NCBI GenBank assembly: GCA_949825045.1
Contig: OX463815.1
Span: forward strand, 16,919,231 to 16,983,230
DNA length: 64,000 nt
From: Argyresthia goedartella
Taxonomy: Eukaryota; Arthropoda; Insecta; Lepidoptera; Argyresthiidae
Reading direction: 5' to 3'
The position numbers were made by a program, and so were the translations under genes. The first letter of the stretch is position 1; each line of letters starts with the position of its first letter. The notes under the pieces are model-generated. The model ran no database searches, was not told the origin of the DNA, and was given only the letters and a program-made list of their open reading frames with translations. Shown one piece after another: positions 45,026 through 55,169 of this stretch.

Positions 45026-45740
45026 TAGAGATGTGTACCGGTTGCAATTTTAGCCTCCGGAGATTTTCGGAGATTTTTCAGCAAGAACCGGTGTTTCACC
45101 GGAGAAAAACCTATAGGAATATTTTTTTATATTTTATGGAAATTGGCTTAATTTACCTAGGGGTGCGTTCAGGAACATCGCACAGTGTGATTATCGTGGA
45201 GCGAAAGTCGCCCGATGACAGTTACCCAAATACATCTATGATCGCACTGAATTTTTGAACGGGCTGGTGATTTTCGCACTGACAGGTGCGATTTCTCACC
45301 CTGTTTCAGTGTAGAGTTTTATTCATGAAAGAAGTCCTCTGGATCTAGGCATTTTCGTACTTAACCTTTGACAATATCGACTTTGACGGGGGACTTTTTT
45401 CGTGAAAAGGACTAGTTAATAATTACCAACCCTAGATATACACAGACAAGATTATATAATTCGTCTATACGAATTCTATAATTTGTCTATATGTTGTCCT
45501 ATGACAAAACAGATCCCCAATGGGGATTCCCCATACATTATTTTCGGACGTAAATTTAAGTTGCGTTCCGCCCGCGTTACATAAAGTAAGGTGCGTTCGA
45601 ACCAAAACTATCAGACGCAAAATAAAGTGTTCAGCGCGCGTGTTTGAAAATACCGGTAACGAATAAAATCACCGGTTAAACTCCGGTAGTGACGTTCTCC
45701 GGTTTTTCACCGGTTTTTGTAGAACCGGTACACACCTCTA
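45026..45740. mobile_element. hAT-type MITE
   Basis: The 18-bp ends are TAGAGATGTGTACCGGTT at the left and the complement of TAGAGGTGTGTACCGGTT at the right. Flanking 8-bp duplications are GCAGGTAT (45018-45025) and GCAGGCAT (45741-45748), with one mismatch. 715 bp; CCGG-rich sub-ends (ACCGGTGTTTCACCGG, TCCGGTTTTTCACCGG). The only ORF inside (to 45258) is not protein-like. Confidence 0.75.
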
Positions 45741-46039
45741 GCAGGCATCGTGCATTCACTCGCTTCCAGTAGGTACTACGAAATAAGATTTTCCCATAAC
45801 CAAACTAGTTATCCAGTGTTATATTTATGGACTATTACATTTAATTACATTATATTTGTGACATTCTGTTCGATGATTTTCTGCCGTCTTGTAGATATTA
45901 ACAAGTAAACGAATGTAATAGAAATCAACGATTGAGAGACCCGCTTAGGATTGGGCTGGTTACAGTATAAAGAAAGTTTTAAGTTAAATTAAATAACTGG
46001 GAATGTTGTGTCTAGAATTTGGGGTAAATTTTTGAATCG

Positions 46040-46095
46040 ATATAGCTAAGGAGGGGGGTGGGGGGGGGGAGAGGGGGGGGGGTCCCCCTACACCC
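46040..46095. repeat. G-run / C-run cluster
   Basis: Several uninterrupted G tracts (up to 9-10 G) followed by GTCCCCCTACACCCCC. A similar cluster is at 46630-46680. Such tracts can form G-quadruplexes; no function is implied. Confidence 0.6.
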
Positions 46096-46232
46096 CCATA
46101 TAGTTTTTAAAGTGCGGAAATGTATACTTTTTGAGATATGATTTTTTTAAGTTTTGAGGTTAGATTCATCTGATTTGATAGGAAGATGAAGAAAAACACC
46201 ATATTTATGACACCAATCTATTCAATTTTATA

Positions 46233-46575
46233 GACCTATCCTTAGTATTTACACAGGAAGTGACCTAAAACAAACATTTCGGTTTAGTGAAACTAGATGG
46301 GGTCGCCTCGCTCCGCTCCGCTTCACTCGGCTCCGGGTCGTTCATAACGTTGTGACCTAACACAACCTATCTTTAGTATTTACACAGAATGTGACCTAAA
46401 ACAAACATTTCGGTTTAGTGAAACTAGATGGGGTCGCCTCGCTCCGCTCCGCTTCACTCGGCTCCGGGTCGTTCATAACGTTGTGACCTAACACAACCTA
46501 TCTTTAGTATTTACACAGAAAGTGACCTAAAACAAACATATCGGTTTAGTGAAATTAGATGGGGTCGCCTCGCTT
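46233..46575. repeat. Tandem repeat, ~131-bp unit, 2.6 copies
   Basis: The unit starts ACCTATC(C/T)TTAGTATTTACACAG at 46233, 46365 and 46496 and includes GGGGTCGCCTCGCTCCGCTC. Copies are almost identical, so the array is recent. The third copy breaks after TCGCCTCGCTT. Confidence 0.85.
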
Positions 46576-46849
46576 AAAGTTCGTCAAACGCATCTTGGGT
46601 ATTTTTTCCAACACGGACTCTTTCGTATGAGGTTGAGGGGGGGACGGGGGGAGGGGGGGGGGAGGAAGTAACCCCCCTGTAAAATATCCAGTCTAGGAAA
46701 TGTATGGTTTTTTTATATGAATTTTCAAAAATCCATTTTGAGGTTATTTTTTACTATAGGATTTTTTCCAAAAAGTCATTGTTTGTAGTATTGATGTTCG
46801 AAATCGCCTTAGCTCCGGCTACTAGGGCTCATAAAAAAGGCAAGTATTT

Positions 46850-47270
46850 AATTGCACATCAAAAATACTGATTTTCACAGCAAAAAAGCATCAGCAAACA
46901 CTTATTATGTTTTAAGTATTTTTGTTGTTCTTACATGTTCAACCTAATACGAAGGATAAAGGGGGCTTCGCTTCGCTCACCCCCTTTACCCTTCACCTAA
47001 GCTACCGCAGTATTTTGCCCAATAGCACTAAACAAGCAAGAGAGAACATTCACGCAACATTAATTGCACATCAAAAATACTGATTTTCACAGCAAAAAAG
47101 GATCAGCAAACACTTATTATTTTTTATGTATTTTTGTTGTTCTTACATGTTCAACCTAATACGAAGGATAAAGGGGGCTTCGCTTCGCTCACCCCCTTTA
47201 CCCTTCACCTAAGCTACCGCAGTATTTTGCCCAATAGCACAAAACAAGCAAGAAAGAACATTCACGCAAC
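46850..47270. repeat. Tandem duplication, 212-bp unit, 2 copies
   Basis: AATTGCACATCAAAAATACT begins at 46850 and 47062; each unit contains TTCGCTTCGCTCACCCCC and GCTACCGCAGTATTTTGCCC. The sequence is the reverse complement of dispersed copies at about 7600 and 55740. Confidence 0.82.
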
Positions 47271-48175
47271 TCGAAGAAAAACGGAATGACTTGACACACA
47301 CCCACACTAACCCAGCAACGTTTTTTTTTACGTTCAAACATCGACGTTACGTTCCGTTCCACACATTCTAAGTCTAACTGACATTCATCTTAGTCCAAAT
47401 TTTACGAAAAACGTTCCGTTTCTCCTGATAATATTCGTAAGTTTAATTAATTCATAATTAATTAAATACTTAACTCCTAGTATTAAAAACTGGATAAAAG
47501 GTTCAAGGTAAACCCTATCTACCCCCTAGTAACCAATTTTACTAAGTATCAAAGAGTCAGTGTTGGAAAACCAACCCCGCATCTTTCTTTGACCGCAAAA
47601 CTTGTCGCCTCCACAAGTATTCAACACACATATCGTCAAAGCTGTTGGGATTGTTGTAAAGGGATAGCCAAAGTCGTCGTAAATAACAGAAATAACACGG
47701 AAAAGTACATTCGCGTAGCTACGAGAGAAACGGAATGAAGATGCATGCATCATTTTTCGACCACAGACGAACATTAATGTCAATACCACAGACAAAACGT
47801 CATAATTTTGTCTGTGAATTGTACTATTTTTGTCTGTGAATGGTACTTTTGCGTTTCGTTTCGCCGATTTTCGTAGTAAAATGCGTTTCGTTCACCAATC
47901 TTCAATGTGGATTTCCAGAAAAACTATGCATTTCCGCGCAAAAAGAAAAGCACTTTGGTATGAAAAGCGAGTGCCAGCTATCCATTAAGCATATCATTTT
48001 ATTCAAAAAAAGCTATATCGGTTTAAAAACCAACCCTTTTCATATAACGTTGTTAAAGTTAAAAATTGAAACATGTTCGTTTTTAATCGACTACGATGAA
48101 AATACATTCGATTATTTTATTAAGATCTATGTTCAATTAGCACATTGCGTAAATGCTACACCCTAATGAATAAAG
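47271..48175. other. Intergenic, nothing recognised
   Basis: Contains ORFs of about 90-110 codons (47526-47795 minus, 47840-48166 plus) that do not look like known proteins. No splice or domain support. Confidence 0.4.
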
Positions 48176-48247
48176 TAAAAAACCGGTCAAGTGCGAGTCT
48201 AAATCGCGCACGAAGGGTTCCGTACCACCGTTCAATGGAAGCGATGG
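48176..48247 (+). repeat. SINE-like element copy 3, left part
   Basis: Matches the first ~72 bp of the copies at 4528 and 14393 and stops at GCGATGG, where the BEL/Pao element is inserted. It continues at 54265. Confidence 0.85.
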
Positions 48248-48829
48248 TGATTGTTTTCCCACGCCTACCGAACGGCGTGGGAATCTTGAGGGGTTGTGCC
48301 TTTGCCACGTGAGAGAAAAGAATTGATGAAATTGGTTACTGACCTTGTCTCCGTAGGCAGGAAATCGAAAGCTCGATTCGAGACGGGAATACGGGAAAAG
48401 GGCACAGTTTGGGATAGGATATGGAGTGAATCGAACCCTATCGTTGCTGCCGACGCTGTCGCCGGCGTGCTGCCTGCCGTGACCGTGGAGTCGCCGCTAC
48501 CGATGCGACGATGTCCAATCAACCGGGATCACTTGGCCGCTGACGCGAATCTACTTATTTCAATCAATAGCCCGACGCTATGAGGTAGATTTACACTCTG
48601 ACCAGGCCCGATGCCTGTATGATAATAGGTACACCGAAATACCATCACGGGGCCCGAGCCGCCATGTTCCGATGAGACAGACCAAGGGAAAAATTAACCT
48701 CCAATTTTACATCTCGTTCCGGTACGAGTGACAGCTGCTAGTGCCGTTTTCGCTAGTGATGTCTCGATTACTCGCGATCGATTCGCGCAACAAAAAACCG
48801 GTGCGTTTCCGACGCATAAATATTAAACA
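48248..48829 (-). repeat. BEL/Pao 3' LTR (element orientation)
   Basis: 582 bp; near-identical to 53677-54259. Differences seen by eye include AGAATTGAT versus AGAAGTGAT and GGCAGGAAA versus GGCAAGAAA. Confidence 0.9.
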
Positions 48830-48860
48830 GTCACCCGCCCGGACAGGCCCGAACCTGTCC

Positions 48861-51167
48861 CTAATCAATAGGAAGGCGAGAAAGTGTTGCGACCGCTCTC
48901 TTGAGGACCGAGTCCCCCACCCTGACTTCTGCTGATCGAGGCGTGCCATCCCGACCCGTGTACAAATTGACGATCCGTCCTCGTCTCCATCTCAATGATG
49001 GCAGGTTTGCATCCTTAATCAGCACCAAATCACCGACTTGAGGGGGGCTCGTCCGGTCAGTCCACTTAAGGCGCTGCTGCAAGATGTGCAAGTACTCAAG
49101 GGACCACCGTTTCCAAAAATCTTGAGCCATCTGCTGCAACATCTGCCACCTAGTTAACCGACTTAACTTAACATCACCGAATGGGTATTCTGGCAGGGCG
49201 TTAAGGGGCTGACCTATCAGGAAGTGACCCGGCGTCAACGCTTCCAAATCATTTGGATCCGAACTGAGCGGGCACAACGGACGCGAGTTCAGTGTCATTT
49301 CAATTTTACAGAACAGCGTCGCAAGCTCTTCAAAGCGTAGAGAGGTCTCACCGATGATCCTCGTCAGGTGCGACTTAGCCGATTTAACCGCAGCCTCAAA
49401 AATTCCTCCCCAATGAGGACATCCCGGCGGACTGAAAACCCATTCAATCCCTCGTCGGGAGCAAGCCGTATCGATGGCGTCCTGGTTACCGTTCAGGAAT
49501 TGAGTGACCTCCTGCAGATATCGCCTGGCTCCGACAAAATTTGTGCCGTTGTCCGAACGGATTAATGTCGGGAGGCCCCTTCGTGAGACGAACCGATCTA
49601 GACAAGCGATAAATGCCTCCGTAGTGAGGTCACTGACCACCTCCAAGTTGACTGCCTTCGTGGCCAAGCACACGAAGACGCACAGGTATGCCTTCACTAA
49701 TCTGGCGTTCCGTAGCTGTGAAGACTTGACCATTAATGGTCCCGCGAAATCCGTTCCGACACCCGCAAAGGGCCGGATTTCGTTAACCCTATCCGAGGGC
49801 AAATCGCCCATCTGGGGCTGCATCGTAGCCGCCTTGGCCCGATAACAAGGCAGGCACCGAAATACGACGCTACGCACTAAGCGTCTTCCCGATAGAATCC
49901 AGAACTCGCGCTGGAGAAACGCCATCAAGGCGTGGCATCCGACATGCCCATTCCGAATGTGTCGATCCTGTATCAACAGTTCGACCAACTTCCCTTTCCT
50001 AGGGAGTAACAACGGGTGGCGAGCCGCATAAGGCAGGTTGGCATTCCGCAGCCGACCTCCTACCCTCAGCAATCCTTGAGGGTCAATAAACGGGTTGAGC
50101 CGAGCCACAGCTCCCTTCAGTTGGACGCGTCCGCGTCTCAGAATGTCCAATTCGGACTTAAAGTGCACCGTCTGCACGTTCCGTACCAATGCGAACAACG
50201 CATGGTTCCGTTCCCGTGGTGTCAGGACCGGTGTCCGCACTCGTTGCGCCTCAGAATTTCGACAATTCCGCGCAAATCGGCAGATCCAGGCGGTCACATT
50301 GACCAGCTTGTCGAGCGAGCTGTACCGTTCCAGCAGGCTGAACTCCTCTTCCGGCTCTGGCTGCGTCGTACAGACACCGACTGTCAAGGCGCCGTTCGCC
50401 GTGGTAACGCGTGGACTCATTGGCCAATCTGATTCGGCTTGAGTCAACCATTTTCGACCCCACCACAAGGGATGTCCAACCAACTCCGGAGCGTGACACA
50501 ATCGAGCTGACCGAAGGCGACCAGTATTGTTCCGACAAAACCGTTCACATTCCTCCTCAACCGGGTCCAACCGGCGGACCGTAGGTGGTTCCTCCACCTC
50601 CCAAAACTTCTGTATCACCTCCGAGAGTACAGAACCGAATAAGGGACTACGAGTCGCTAGGCGTGGGGCAGCCGGCATGACCGGACCCATTACCGCATGG
50701 CCCAGTCTGGGGTTGACCGAAACCAGACCAGTCGCCTGCAACACGTGGACACCTGGCACTAACAGGTATCCTAAGGCATCGACACCCAATAAAATGTCTA
50801 CTGGGCCCGGAATGTCGAACTCCGGGTCAGCCAGTGACAACCCAGCGACCAACTGTCGCACCGAGGGCGACAACCGTACGTGAGGGTGTGAGCCCATCAC
50901 ATTAGGCAAGACTAATGCCGTGACCGTCAGATTCACCGATGAATCCACCCGTGACGAGAGAGTTATCCGACATACTCCCTTAACGGAACCGACTTCCGTG
51001 TTCCCAATTCCCCAAATGGAATGTGGATACTCCCTTACCGTAATGCCCAACCGTCTTACAAGGTTGCACGAGACTAAGCACCCCTGGGCCCCCGAGTCCA
51101 ATAGTGCTCGTGCCATACAAGATTTGCCGTCCGAACTCCACGCTATCACCGAGGCGGTGGGGAGCAT
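48861..51167 (-). CDS. BEL/Pao protease-integrase, RT-RNase H missing
   Basis: One uninterrupted 768-codon frame (ATG 51167; the frame is also open upstream). Aspartic protease (ARALLDSGAQGCLV, then DILLGVDALGYLL) is followed by the usual lead-in to RT (FWEVEEPPTV, VEEECERFC), but at about 50505 the sequence jumps to the region after RNase H (GHPLWWGRKWL). Integrase follows and looks complete: HHCC zinc ligands (DRHIRNGHVG, CLPCYRAK), catalytic Asp in GVGTDFAGP, Asp in IRSDNGTNFVGA, Glu in WGGIFEAAVKS, and the C-terminal GHFLIGQPLN and RWRRGRIVNLYTGRDG. No stop or frameshift is visible. RT and RNase H, normally several hundred residues, are absent in frame. Confidence 0.9.
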   Translation of the reverse strand: MLPTASVIAWSSDGKSCMARALLDSGAQGCLVSCNLVRRLGITVREYPHSIWGIGNTEVGSVKGVCRITLSSRVDSSVNLTVTALVLPNVMGSHPHVRLSPSVRQLVAGLSLADPEFDIPGPVDILLGVDALGYLLVPGVHVLQATGLVSVNPRLGHAVMGPVMPAAPRLATRSPLFGSVLSEVIQKFWEVEEPPTVRRLDPVEEECERFCRNNTGRLRSARLCHAPELVGHPLWWGRKWLTQAESDWPMSPRVTTANGALTVGVCTTQPEPEEEFSLLERYSSLDKLVNVTAWICRFARNCRNSEAQRVRTPVLTPRERNHALFALVRNVQTVHFKSELDILRRGRVQLKGAVARLNPFIDPQGLLRVGGRLRNANLPYAARHPLLLPRKGKLVELLIQDRHIRNGHVGCHALMAFLQREFWILSGRRLVRSVVFRCLPCYRAKAATMQPQMGDLPSDRVNEIRPFAGVGTDFAGPLMVKSSQLRNARLVKAYLCVFVCLATKAVNLEVVSDLTTEAFIACLDRFVSRRGLPTLIRSDNGTNFVGARRYLQEVTQFLNGNQDAIDTACSRRGIEWVFSPPGCPHWGGIFEAAVKSAKSHLTRIIGETSLRFEELATLFCKIEMTLNSRPLCPLSSDPNDLEALTPGHFLIGQPLNALPEYPFGDVKLSRLTRWQMLQQMAQDFWKRWSLEYLHILQQRLKWTDRTSPPQVGDLVLIKDANLPSLRWRRGRIVNLYTGRDGTPRSAEVRVGDSVLKRAVATLSRLPID

Positions 51168-51637
51168 GACCGTCTGTGGAGTGGCGGCACCCTGTAAGTG
51201 GGCGGCGTGTCCCTAGCGGGAACCTCCGCGGGATCCGAACCCGCTGGGACCCCCGTCGGCCTGGTAACTCGGCTGCTGCCGGTGGCATATCAGACCGTAT
51301 GTACATCAGGGGGTCCCAACCCGCATAATAGGCCCCTCGCTGTCCCGGTACCCGACCATACCGGACTGCGAACGGTGTGCCCGGTGGCCAACGTGGATGG
51401 AGGGGGGAGAGCGGCTCCAACCTGGGGCGCTCTAGGAATGGGGGCGACATCCGACTGTTCGCCTCCCTGTTCGCCTCCCAGAGCGACGGGCAGGGTGGCG
51501 CAGAAGGTGGTGGGCTCCCAGCCTTCGCGCCACTCATAGGTGCCATCTGACACCCGCCCGTAACACGCGGTGAGCCAGCGGCCCGAAGTCCTCGCTGACC
51601 CTGGACAGCGGCGACCGAACCCCGGCTGTCCCGCCTG

Positions 51638-53023
51638 TTACCCCCCGCGCTGCCCCCTTCCCCTGGGGGGGGGGTCCCGTCCGCGGGTACCCCAGTCACC
51701 CCGTTGGTGACTCCCGTTGCCCGGAGGGGGACTGGGTCCGGCCCTGGTTGGGCCCTGTGACCGACCAACCTGAGTCCGGCCCTGGTGACCGTCCGATGGG
51801 CCTGACCGGTTCAGGCACATCACGACGTGGTGCCTGCCACCGCAGCTCTCACAGGGGGACGCCCGTGAGCACTCGCTCAGCGGGTGCGGCCCCAAACAAC
51901 CGAAACACAATCGGTGGCGGAAGACCACCTTCCTGCGGGCAGCCACACCGAGCGCCTTAAAGTTGGCGCAACTGGTTACCTCATGACCGGCACTATCACA
52001 GTGCACACAGCCGTCACCCGACGGCGCAGCACTCAAAACGCCAAATTGTTTTGACCGACCACCCCCCCGTGGGGGTGGGGGGCGCGGCTCCTCCCGCATC
52101 CGCGCGGGTTGGCGCTGCACACTGGCCTCCGAATCCATGGTGTCGCATCGCCTGCATTCACCCTCCAAAAACTCCGTTAATTGGACGAGCGTGGGCAGTT
52201 CCGAGCTACTGCCCCCATGCAGCTGTTCAATCCGACTTTGAACAGCTGCAGGCAACCGTGACAAAACCATATATAACACAATATATGACCATTGGTCTAC
52301 CGGCAGACCAAGGTTCTGAAGGGCCTTAGTGGCCACCAGCACAGGGTTGAGCACCTGTACCCGGATGTCAACATCCCGGGTTACTCTTGGGATGCTGAAC
52401 AGCTTCCCCAGCTGCGCATCAACCAACCGCCTTTTGTGTTGGTAGCGGTCAAACAATATGACCCGGGCAATCTCATAATTACCCGCCGTAACCGTTAGGT
52501 GACCGACCAACTCCTTCGGTTCACCCCGCAGTGCCATCAATAGCTGGGCTAACTTGTAGGCGCTGTCCAGGTCGTCCCGACCGTGGACCAGGCTATCGAA
52601 CAAATTGATGAATGCCGGCCACTCATCAATTGCCCCACCGAAGGCCGGAATCTCCAGGTGTGGAAGCCGTCCAACCACACCCTTAGGGGGGGGGGGGTCT
52701 CCGCTACCCTCCCCGCGGTCATCCCGACGCGACCGCTTAATTTTTTCGGCGCGACGCTCGATGTCGCCCAAGCACTCCATCGCTTGGTCAGCATCCGCGC
52801 AGAGCTGCCTCACTGCAGCCACCGAGGCCTCATCCGTAAGCCCGAGGGCTTCAGCCTCGGCAGCCAGCCGATACACCTTCCCGACGCGTGTCATTGCGTC
52901 CTCCACACGCTTGAGCAGGACATCGTCCATGTCGGGTCGCTCCACATACTTGTGAGTATGGGCGAGCCATCTCATCTCCTCACGGACACCATATCGCAGT
53001 ACCGTCAAGGGCGAAGGTGCCAT
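51638..53023 (-). CDS. BEL/Pao Gag, intact
   Basis: 461-aa Gag. The ATG at 53023 is in place after the leader. Features: a helical N-terminus, PHLEIPAFGGAIDEWPAFIN then LFDSLVH (the conserved Gag core), LVGHLTVT, LDRYQHKRRLVD-like FDRYQHKRRLVD, and three zinc-knuckle-like motifs (CVHCDSAGHEVTSC, CFGCLGPHPLSEC, CESCGGRHHVVMC). The C-terminus is Gly/Arg/Pro-rich. It ends at TAA/TAG at 51638-51640. The pol frame (48861-51167) is in a different phase, so frameshifting or loss of frame between them is implied. Confidence 0.88.
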   Translation of the reverse strand: MAPSPLTVLRYGVREEMRWLAHTHKYVERPDMDDVLLKRVEDAMTRVGKVYRLAAEAEALGLTDEASVAAVRQLCADADQAMECLGDIERRAEKIKRSRRDDRGEGSGDPPPPKGVVGRLPHLEIPAFGGAIDEWPAFINLFDSLVHGRDDLDSAYKLAQLLMALRGEPKELVGHLTVTAGNYEIARVILFDRYQHKRRLVDAQLGKLFSIPRVTRDVDIRVQVLNPVLVATKALQNLGLPVDQWSYIVLYMVLSRLPAAVQSRIEQLHGGSSSELPTLVQLTEFLEGECRRCDTMDSEASVQRQPARMREEPRPPPPRGGGRSKQFGVLSAAPSGDGCVHCDSAGHEVTSCANFKALGVAARRKVVFRHRLCFGCLGPHPLSECSRASPCESCGGRHHVVMCLNRSGPSDGHQGRTQVGRSQGPTRAGPSPPPGNGSHQRGDWGTRGRDPPPRGRGQRGG

Positions 53024-53662
53024 GGCACAGCCGAACTAAGCACAGCCAGATACCAGCACTTTCCAGTCAGCGCTGGGCACAGAAATGAAAACTAAGTTGT
53101 AAAACCCAAGGCAACCACTAAACAATTAAATCATAAACAATATTTAATATGGTCGCCCTGTGGACATACACCTTATAATATACACTCTAAATCAATTAGA
53201 GAATGCCACCATGTGGTACAATATAAATAACACACAAAGGTTATTATAAAAAAAAACTATTTTTCTAGCAGTGGCCCTCCGATAGGAAACACACTTCCTT
53301 TGAGGTCAGCAAAATCAGCTTAATACCCCTTAAATAGCCCGACCCTGCTGTGTAAACCGAAATAACACTGTAGGACTACAGAACCCGACGTTCCTCCGTA
53401 AGTAATACAATCTAGGCTTCGCAGAATGACCGTTCAATCCTTTATGCGCTGGTAACAGTAGTTTCCGACTACAAATTTATAACAACTGTTAACTAAATTG
53501 GCACTTATACTTTCACTTACCGAAAATGAACTTTAATCGTGGTATACCGACCACAGACTCATTGCCGACTTGAGCCAATCTGGGATATTCTTTTCTCCCA
53601 ACTACAATGTGACAAAGGCAGCCCTACAAACGTGAATCATGATTTCCCACTAGGAAACCACG

Positions 53663-53673
53663 CTCTGCTACCA
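53663..53673 (-). promoter_or_regulatory. Candidate primer-binding site
   Basis: On the minus strand TGGTAGCAGAG begins 3 nt after the 5' LTR. It is complementary to the 3' end of initiator tRNA-Met as I recall it (CTCTGCTACCA). Match length is only 11 nt, so the assignment is tentative. Confidence 0.5.
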
Positions 53674-53676
53674 AAA

Positions 53677-54259
53677 TGTTTAATTTCCCACGCCTACCGA
53701 ACGGCGTGAGAATCCTGAGGGGGATGTGCCTTTGCCACGTGAGAGAAAAGAAGTGATGAAATTGGTTACTGACCTTGTCTCCGTAGGCAAGAAATCGAAA
53801 GCTCGATTCGAGACGGGAATACGGGAAAAGGGCACAGTTTGGGATAGGATATGGAGTGAATCGAACCCTATCGTTGCTGCCGACGCTGTCGCCGGCGTGC
53901 TGCCTGCCGTGACCGTGGAGTCGCCGCTACCGATGCGACGATGTCCAATCAACCGGGATCACTTGGCCGCTGACGCGAATCTACTTATTTCAATCAATAG
54001 CCCGACGCTATGAGGTAGATTTACACTCTGACCAGGCCCGATGCCTGTATGATAATAGGTACACCGAAATACCATCACGGGGCCCGAGCCGCCATGTTCC
54101 GATGAGACAGACCAAGAGAAAAATTAACCTCCAATTTTACATCTCGTTCCGGTACGAGTGACAGCTGCTAGTGCCGTTTTCGCTAGTGATGTCTTGATTA
54201 CTCGCGATCGATTCGCGCAACAAAAAACCGGTGCGTTTCCGACGCATAAATATTAAACA
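53677..54259 (-). repeat. BEL/Pao 5' LTR (element orientation)
   Basis: 583 bp; in element orientation it starts TGTTTAATATTTATGCG at 54259. Carries the promoter by analogy; no TATA box was assigned. Confidence 0.9.
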
Positions 54260-54264
54260 GATGG

Positions 54265-54607
54265 TGTGGAGTGAATAGTTTGGATTTTACACAGCAAAAT
54301 ATTGTTTACAAAGTTATTGGTGCGGTTACTTTCACACTCCATGTACGTAACCAGGTGCATCCATAAGTTTGTATGTGGTATTGAAAGAATTGTTAAATGG
54401 GAGCCCCCTTAAATATTTATTTTATCCTGTTTTTTAGTATTTGTTGTCATAGCGGCAACAGAAATACATAATCTGTGAAAATTTCAACTCTCTAGCTAGC
54501 TAGGTTCTTGAGATACAGCCTGGTGATAGACGGACGGACGGACGGACGGACAGCGAAGTCTTAGTAATAGGGTCCCGTTTGGAACCCTTCGGGTACGGAA
54601 CCCTAAA
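54265..54607 (+). repeat. SINE-like element copy 3, right part
   Basis: Continues the copy cut at 48247, from TGTGGAGTGAATAG to GGTACGGAACCCTAAAAAAG, including the GACGGACGGACGGACGG core. Confidence 0.85.
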
Positions 54608-55169
54608 AAAGTAGCTTGAACAGAAAAGCAGCATTTTGCTCCCTCTCGTCGTGGAGCAAAACTTACTTTTCCGAATGAAAGGTGGAAAATAACTATTTCA
54701 TATTACACTTGAATTATGTTGCGGTTATCAGGATAAGTATTTTTGCCGTAAAAGTGCCTGTGACAGAAGGACGGACGGTCACGCGAGTGATGCTCTAAGA
54801 GTTCCTTTTCTTACCTGTTCAGTACGGAACCCTAAAATACCTACACGTCACCACCACACCGTACTTTACTCGTATCAATACGAAACTTCAAATTTCAGAT
54901 ATATGAACATACTATAAGGCGGTGACTTCTATTCGATCGCGACGCTTTTGTTAGTAAGTATTATAAACAAGTCTTCCCGCATAATCGAATAACAAAACTC
55001 CAAAGCAAGTAGGTAGACGGCATAAAATATACAAGCGACCTCAGGATAGCTTTTTTCCATTCCATAAAAATAACGTTGATATGCGCATCTTGTTTCGTGT
55101 CCGTCGTAGATTCACACTCGGTAATAGGACCTCAGTGACGCAAAACTTGGATCATATTATTAAACTAAA
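54608..55169. other. P450 upstream region with a related SINE tail
   Basis: 54780-54835 has GAAGGACGGACGG and GTACGGAACCCTAAAAT, a diverged relative of the SINE-like family. The promoter of the P450 gene should lie in 54840-55169; no elements could be assigned. Confidence 0.4.

Larger units (their letters stand above)
48248..54259 (-). mobile_element. BEL/Pao retrotransposon lacking RT and RNase H
   Basis: LTRs of 582-583 bp at 48248-48829 and 53677-54259 are about 98% identical. Read on the minus strand they start TGTTTAATATTTATGCG and end with CA. A 5-bp target duplication GATGG is at 48243-48247 and 54260-54264, inside a SINE-like copy whose intact sequence is seen at 14393. Minus-strand order: gag (53023-51638), then protease and integrase (51167-48861). 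The RT and RNase H segments are absent. The element is GC-rich compared with its surroundings. Confidence 0.93.

Noticed and set aside
44968..45258. 96-codon ORF crossing the left end of the hAT-type MITE
   Set aside because: It crosses the element boundary, so it cannot be an old gene, and no domain is seen.
46233..47270. Regularly repeated units considered as a CRISPR array
   Set aside because: Units are over 130 bp without spacers, and the genome is eukaryotic; these are tandem repeats.
50980..51768. 262-codon minus-strand ORF overlapping gag and protease
   Set aside because: Gly/Pro/Arg-rich composition from GC-rich DNA and overlap with better-supported gag and protease frames; at most it bridges the gag-pol junction.
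49504..53095. Several plus-strand ORFs of 90-170 codons
   Set aside because: They are antisense shadows of the BEL/Pao gag and integrase in GC-rich DNA with few stop codons.
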